DNA from: Bacteroidota bacterium
GTDB lineage: Bacteria; Bacteroidota; Bacteroidia; Bacteroidales; UBA10428
Assembly (NCBI GenBank): GCA_029268165.1
Contig: JAJUGM010000062.1
Span: 1-11,630 of the forward strand
Direction: 5' to 3'
Length of the DNA: 11,630 nt
Shown here: piece by piece, positions 8,304 to 11,630 of the stretch
Layout: each line of letters starts with the position of its first letter
How positions within the stretch are numbered: position 1 is the first letter of the stretch
The notes under the pieces: generated by a model
The model's database searches: none
What the model saw: only the letters and a program-made list of their open reading frames with translations
Told to the model about the DNA's origin: nothing
Made by a program: the position numbers and the translations under genes

Positions 8304-9050
8304 TTACAGCTTGTTTATCATACTGGCCAGAAAACCAGCGCCAAAGCCATTATCAATATTAACTACACTCACGCCGCTTGCACATGATGTTAGCATTCCC
8401 AGCAGAGCAGATAGTCCTCCGAAATTAGCGCCATAGCCTACACTGGTAGGTACAGCAATTACAGGTTTGTCAACTAATCCGCCAACAATGCTGGGCAAAG
8501 CACCTTCCATACCTGCAACAACAACATTCACCCGTGCCTGCCTGATAAGCTTCATTTTGTCATATAACCGGTGAATGCCAGCTACGCCAACATCAATAAC
8601 CCGTTCAACGCGGTTACCGAAAATTTCAGCTGTAACAGCGGCTTCCTCTGCCACGGGTATGTCAGATGTCCCTGCAGCAATAATAGCAATAAAAGTATCA
8701 GGGACTTTTATTTCAACTTTCTTTACGGTAATAGCCCTGGCTTCAGGATGATAAATTGCTTCAGGGCATTCTTTTCTGACTTCATGGTAAACCTCCTCGG
8801 AAACACGTGTAGCCAGAATATTGTTATTCCGGGTATTCATATATTTTATAATATCCCTCACCTGAGCAGGAGTTTTGCCTTGCCCGAAAACTACCTCAGG
8901 ATACCCTGTGCGTAATTCCCGATGTGTATCTATCTGGGCAAAGCCAAGATCTTTTACTGTAAAGTCTTTTAACAAATGCAGTGCCTCAGCAGGATTAATA
9001 AGGCCATTTTTAATATCTTCAAGTATTTTTAAAAGTTGTTCCTGATTCAT
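8304..9050 (-). CDS. larB: LarB, pyridinium-3,5-biscarboxylic acid mononucleotide synthase
   Basis: LarB performs the first step of nickel-pincer nucleotide synthesis: it carboxylates the pyridinium C5 of nicotinic acid adenine dinucleotide and hydrolyses the phosphoanhydride, yielding the biscarboxylic mononucleotide and AMP. The 248-residue protein has a LarB-type N-terminal region (1-115) and a PurE/AIR-carboxylase-like domain (about 118-245). Seen are AAGTSDIPVAEEA (125-137), IDVGVAGIHRLYD (152-164), MEGALPSIVGGL (181-192), PTSVGYGANFGG (201-212) and LTSCASG with Cys223, then NIDNGFGAG. A cysteine at this position forms a covalent adduct with the substrate ring in characterised LarB. The domain pattern and neighbours separate it from PurE itself, which is shorter. 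It is the last gene of the larC-larE-larB operon; its ATG lies 4 bases after the larE stop. It ends 9 bases from the convergent kinase stop. Confidence 0.95.
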   Translation of the reverse strand: MNQEQLLKILEDIKNGLINPAEALHLLKDFTVKDLGFAQIDTHRELRTGYPEVVFGQGKTPAQVRDIIKYMNTRNNNILATRVSEEVYHEVRKECPEAIYHPEARAITVKKVEIKVPDTFIAIIAAGTSDIPVAEEAAVTAEIFGNRVERVIDVGVAGIHRLYDKMKLIRQARVNVVVAGMEGALPSIVGGLVDKPVIAVPTSVGYGANFGGLSALLGMLTSCASGVSVVNIDNGFGAGFLASMINKL

Positions 9051-9054
9051 TGTT

Positions 9055-9885
9055 CTATTTTTCTATTGTTAAATTAAAACTTCCTTTCCGGTATCCTTCA
9101 AGGTCAAGGGAAATAAAATTAAATCCAAGTGATTTCAGGTATGCCACTGCTTTTTCAAAGAAATTCTCTTGGATAAAACGCACAAACAAATCCTTACTCA
9201 TCTCAATGCGCGCATCGTTTCCCTGAACCCTGACCCTCACGGGGCGAAATCCTGATTTTTCAATGAAAAGTTCGGCCTTTTCAATACGTTCAAAATCAGA
9301 ATCTTCAACTGGCTGATTGTATGGAAGCCTTGTAAGCAGACATGCATAAGCCGGTTTGTCCCACACTTCCAAACCCATAGCTTTTGAAAGCTCCCTGATA
9401 TCATTTTTACCGAAACCACATTCAAGCAATGGACTAATAATTCCCAGCTCATGTAATGCTCTGATTCCCGGCCTATAGTCAGATAAATCATCAGCATTTG
9501 TGCCGTCAAAAACATGTTCGATGCCTTCATTTCGGGCCTCCTGAATCATTGTTCCGAAAAGTATTTTTTTGCAAAGATAACAGCGGTTTTCAGGGTTGTT
9601 TCTGATTGTCTCATGGAACTGCAAAGCAATTATTTTATGCTGTATGCTGTATGTTTTACAAAACTCTTCAGCCTCGGAAATCTCCCACCTGGGTATATAA
9701 GGTGTTCGGGCTGTTATGGCCAATACATTATGGCCAAGGGCATTACTGGCTACTTTAAGCAGAAATGAGCTATCGGTACCGCCTGAAAATGCAATGGCTA
9801 CTCTCCCGTATTGCTTCAGATAATCAAACAACCTGTTATATTTCTTACTATGCTGAAGGGTATTATGTAATATTTGATTATCCAC
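9055..9885 (-). CDS. larE: LarE, ATP-dependent sulfur transferase, three-cysteine type
   Basis: LarE adenylates the carboxylates of the LarB product and replaces their oxygen with sulfur, giving the pyridinium dithiocarboxylic mononucleotide. The 276-residue protein has the PP-loop ATP pyrophosphatase signature AFSGGTDSSFLLKVA (32-46), DGTNADDLSDYRPG (127-140), and the LarE region KPAYACLLTRLPY (177-189) with Cys182. In Lactiplantibacillus plantarum LarE the equivalent cysteine is the sacrificial sulfur donor. This protein also has ENRCYLCKK (99-107, Cys102 and Cys105). A CxxC pair plus the conserved cysteine is the pattern of LarE proteins that bind a [4Fe-4S] cluster and act catalytically; that assignment is inferred from the cysteines alone. 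The start is GTG at 9885, with an in-frame TAA 24 bases upstream and no nearer ATG. It lies 52 bases after larC and 4 bases before larB. Confidence 0.94.
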   Translation of the reverse strand: MDNQILHNTLQHSKKYNRLFDYLKQYGRVAIAFSGGTDSSFLLKVASNALGHNVLAITARTPYIPRWEISEAEEFCKTYSIQHKIIALQFHETIRNNPENRCYLCKKILFGTMIQEARNEGIEHVFDGTNADDLSDYRPGIRALHELGIISPLLECGFGKNDIRELSKAMGLEVWDKPAYACLLTRLPYNQPVEDSDFERIEKAELFIEKSGFRPVRVRVQGNDARIEMSKDLFVRFIQENFFEKAVAYLKSLGFNFISLDLEGYRKGSFNLTIEK

Positions 9886-9937
9886 GAAAGATGGAAATTT
9901 TTTATATTAAAGTGCTCAATATGAATAACTTACTATA

Positions 9938-11158
9938 TTATTGTTTTATCAGTTTTTCAATTTCTTTATATATTTGGTTAAGTGGTAATTTTTTTTCACG
10001 GGCAATTTTTATGCAATCTTCATATTCCGGTTTTGATTTAATTTTTTTCCCGTTATAAAAGGCCGATTTTATCTTTACTTTGCCATAAGGGGTATCAACG
10101 GTTTCTGTTTCACGCTGCAGCATGGATTTTTCAACGTAATAATGTCGTACTCCAAGCGTACTGGTCTCGGTAAAAAGCAATTCGATAATCTTATGTTCAT
10201 TTCCTGCATCAGTCAAAACTGAAAGCGTGGCAGCAGGCCGCGATTTTTTCATAATTACCGGTGTAATATACACATCTTTTGCGCCCGCATCAAATAGTGA
10301 ATCTATAATATAGTCATAATATTCAGGATTCATATCATCAATGTTGCATTCAACCACAGCCGCTTTTATAACGTTAACACCTGAATTTTGTTCACTTTCA
10401 GCTAATATTACCCTAAGGACATTAGGAATATCTCCATCACGTGAGCCAATCCCATAACCTGTTCTAACAAGCCGGAAATCAGCTCTTTCAGTGAACCGGT
10501 TAACACAAGCTGCAAGTATTGCAGCACCTGTAGGTGTGGTTGCTTCGAAAGTAACGTTTCCTTTACTGACAGGAATTCCACTTAAAATTTCGGTAGTAGC
10601 GGGCGCAGGAACGGGATAGGTTCCGTGTGCGCATTTTACAAAGCCACTGCCAAGCTCAACCGGTGATGACAAGATAAGGTCAGGTTTTAATAAATCGATA
10701 CATATTGCCGCTCCTACAATGTCAACAATTGAATCAACCGCACCCACTTCATGGAAATGAACATGGTCAACTTCCATCTGATGAATTTTAGCCTCAGCAA
10801 GCGCTACTTTTTCAAATATCCTTACACTTAAGGATTTAACTTCTGCTGATAGATGACTATTTTCAATAATTCTTCGGATATCCCTGAAAGTACGATGAAC
10901 ATGATGTTTGTGAGTATGTTTTTCAACATAATTATGATGATGGTGTGAACCATTATGCTTGTGGATTACATTCACTTCAACCCTTGTGCCACTAATACCC
11001 TTCCTGATATCTTTCTTAACATTCAGTTCGTATCCCTCAAGCTCCAGTTTAGCAAGTTCAGTTTTAAGATAATTTTCATCAACCCCAAGGTCAATTAAAG
11101 CGCCAAGGTGCATATCGCCTGAAATCCCTGCAAAACAATCATAGTAAAGTATTTTCAT
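9938..11158 (-). CDS. larC: LarC, nickel insertion protein for the nickel-pincer cofactor
   Basis: LarC is a CTP-dependent cyclometallase that inserts nickel into the dithiocarboxylic pyridinium nucleotide, completing the cofactor. From the ATG at 11158 the protein has 406 residues. Seen are the N-terminal YYDCFAGISGDMHLGALIDLG (5-25), a histidine-rich stretch (66-88, with HHHH at 72-75 and HTHKHHVH at 81-88) likely to bind nickel, VDHVHFHEVGAVDSIVDIVGA (130-150), and EATTPTGAAILA (205-216). A C-terminal LarC2 part follows, with VVECNIDDMNPEYYDY (268-283) and PVIMKKSRPA (300-309). The frame is continuous, unlike in L. plantarum, where the two halves are joined by a programmed frameshift. The frame also opens at a TTG (11167) and an ATG (11161); the ATG at 11158 matches the usual family start MKILYYD, and GGAG lies three bases upstream of it. 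It is the first gene of the operon. Confidence 0.95.
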   Translation of the reverse strand: MKILYYDCFAGISGDMHLGALIDLGVDENYLKTELAKLELEGYELNVKKDIRKGISGTRVEVNVIHKHNGSHHHHNYVEKHTHKHHVHRTFRDIRRIIENSHLSAEVKSLSVRIFEKVALAEAKIHQMEVDHVHFHEVGAVDSIVDIVGAAICIDLLKPDLILSSPVELGSGFVKCAHGTYPVPAPATTEILSGIPVSKGNVTFEATTPTGAAILAACVNRFTERADFRLVRTGYGIGSRDGDIPNVLRVILAESEQNSGVNVIKAAVVECNIDDMNPEYYDYIIDSLFDAGAKDVYITPVIMKKSRPAATLSVLTDAGNEHKIIELLFTETSTLGVRHYYVEKSMLQRETETVDTPYGKVKIKSAFYNGKKIKSKPEYEDCIKIAREKKLPLNQIYKEIEKLIKQ

Positions 11159-11190
11159 CATCTCCAATTCTTAGTTCTATGGTCAGCATT

Positions 11191-11198
11191 CAAAAATA
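11191..11198 (-). promoter_or_regulatory. Candidate -7 box of the larCEB operon
   Basis: Read on the minus strand this is TATTTTTG, an exact TAnnTTTG match. TTA at 11220-11218, 19 bases upstream, is one mismatch from the -33 TTG. Transcription would start near 11184, giving a leader of about 25 bases before the larC ATG. Position and spacing are good for a Bacteroidota promoter, but no measurement supports it. Confidence 0.42.
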
Positions 11199-11211
11199 TA
11201 AAAACTTTAAA

Positions 11212-11256
11212 CCCGGCTAAGTCATTAGTTCGATTCATTCCTAATGTATAATCGGG
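11212..11256. promoter_or_regulatory. Nested dyad upstream of larC, possible operator
   Basis: An inner inverted repeat CATTAG (11223-11228) / CTAATG (11241-11246) spans a 12-base spacer and is enclosed by CCCG (11212-11215) / CGGG (11253-11256). The structure overlaps and lies just upstream of the expected -33 region of the larC promoter, where a transcription factor could bind. It could instead fold in RNA read from further upstream. No recognised regulator motif was identified. Confidence 0.3.
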
Positions 11257-11337
11257 AGTAAATATTCCTTTTTAGCTATCTTCAGAGAGACTGTTTATTT
11301 TAAAAAATAATTTTACAAAAGTTGTACTTCATGAATT

Positions 11338-11402
11338 CTTTGTTTCTTAGTGGCTAATGATTTTATGCCACAAAGGCTTAAAAACGCAAAGATCCACAAA
11401 GG
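11338..11402. repeat. CACAAAG-rich short repeat with imperfect inverted ends
   Basis: CCACAAAGG occurs twice (11368-11376 and 11394-11402) with a related CGCAAAG between them (11385-11391). On the left, CTTTGTTTCTTAGTGGC (11338-11354) is an imperfect inverted copy of the same theme, ending in GTGGC opposite GCCAC across a 12-base spacer. Strings such as CCACAAAGG...CGCAAAG are typical of short dispersed intergenic repeats that I recall from Bacteroidota and other environmental genomes. No transposase is present. Whether other copies exist cannot be seen from one window. Confidence 0.45.
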
Positions 11403-11532
11403 TTTACATAAATTTAAACATTCTCTGATAGTTCTTAGCTAATTATATTTAGTTACGAAAATAAGCATAATTTCCCAAAACATCAGATTTATGTAGATTT
11501 AATAAATATTTATATATTTACAAATGTATATT

Positions 11533-11554
11533 AAATCATTATTTAGAATGATTT
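11533..11554. repeat. Perfect 8-bp AT-rich inverted repeat
   Basis: AAATCATT (11533-11540) and AATGATTT (11547-11554) form a perfect 8-bp stem around the 6-base loop ATTTAG. There is no T-run directly after it on either strand, so it is a poor intrinsic terminator. A TAnnTTTG match on the minus strand (11528-11521, TACATTTG) lies just downstream, so it could be an operator-like dyad. AT-rich DNA produces such repeats by chance fairly often. Confidence 0.3.
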
Positions 11555-11630
11555 CAAATTAATGAATTTTAGTTGAATATATAAGAAAGAACCATAAAAA
11601 ATTATTAATTTTCTTTTTTGAAAAAAAGCA

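Larger units (their letters stand above)
8304..11158 (-). other. larC-larE-larB nickel-pincer nucleotide biosynthesis operon
   Basis: Three minus-strand genes with spacings of 52 and 4 bases encode every dedicated step from nicotinic acid adenine dinucleotide to the nickel-pincer nucleotide: carboxylation and hydrolysis (LarB), sulfur insertion (LarE) and nickel insertion (LarC). Co-transcription from a promoter upstream of larC is inferred from spacing and orientation. No LarA-type racemase or nickel-uptake gene is present within the window, so the client enzyme must lie elsewhere, possibly just beyond the right edge. Confidence 0.85.
11159..11630. other. Gene-free AT-rich region upstream of larC
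   Basis: No coding frame of convincing length or recognisable protein lies here on either strand, and I see no tRNA or known riboswitch. Besides the promoter, dyad, repeat and hairpin listed separately, it contains a near-palindrome TTATTTT-AA-AAAATAA (11295-11310) and AAAATT-ATT-AATTTT (11598-11612), followed by alternating T and A runs up to the edge. The gene upstream of larC, if any, lies outside the window. Confidence 0.6.

Noticed and set aside
9237..9530. Minus-strand open frame inside larE
   Set aside because: It is a shifted frame of larE with no recognisable domain; larE has strong family motifs throughout.
9598..9660. Repeated TGCTGTATGCTGTATG motif as a tandem repeat
   Set aside because: A very short repeat within larE coding sequence (encoding the TYSIQHK region); no evidence of function.

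Overview
The window looks like chromosomal DNA from a member of the Bacteroidota, possibly Bacteroidales-like. The AT-rich intergenic DNA, the near absence of Shine-Dalgarno sequences, matches to the Bacteroidota -7 box (TAnnTTTG) and the gene content all point that way. That content includes a two-component propeller sensor kinase, a WbqC-like protein, an HD-domain CCA enzyme and a SNF2 helicase of the Bacteroidota type. This assignment is inference from style; there is no rRNA in the window to confirm it.

Layout. Bases 1-1709 (+) hold the C-terminal part of a SNF2-family helicase whose start lies off the left edge. It converges on a CCA-adding tRNA nucleotidyltransferase (1767-3209, -). That gene is divergent from a thioredoxin (3366-3731, +), which overlaps tail-to-tail with a WbqC-like protein (3709-4347, -). 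A very large membrane sensor kinase follows (4500-8294, +), with 14 propeller repeats, a Y_Y_Y domain, one membrane helix, PAS, HisKA and HATPase. It converges, 9 bases apart, on a minus-strand operon transcribed larC - larE - larB (11158 to 8304). The last 470 bases (11159-11630) contain no gene; they hold a probable larC promoter, an upstream dyad, a CACAAAG-rich repeat and AT-rich hairpins.

How the genes work together. The only clear functional unit is larC-larE-larB, the complete set for making the nickel-pincer nucleotide (NPN) cofactor of lactate racemase-type enzymes. LarB carboxylates and hydrolyses nicotinic acid adenine dinucleotide, LarE adds sulfur, and LarC inserts nickel. No larA (the enzyme that uses the cofactor) and no nickel transporter lie in the window. 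LarE carries a CxxC pair as well as the conserved C-terminal-half cysteine, the pattern of the iron-sulfur-dependent, non-sacrificial type. The other genes are housekeeping or sensory and are not obviously linked to it. Several open frames extend upstream through TTG codons; for cca, the WbqC-like gene and larC I chose downstream ATG starts. The kinase and larE appear to start with GTG.

I did not find a convincing new defence, mobile or CRISPR-like system. The most notable points are the unusual sensor kinase architecture, the three-cysteine LarE in a larA-less operon, and the structured DNA upstream of larC.
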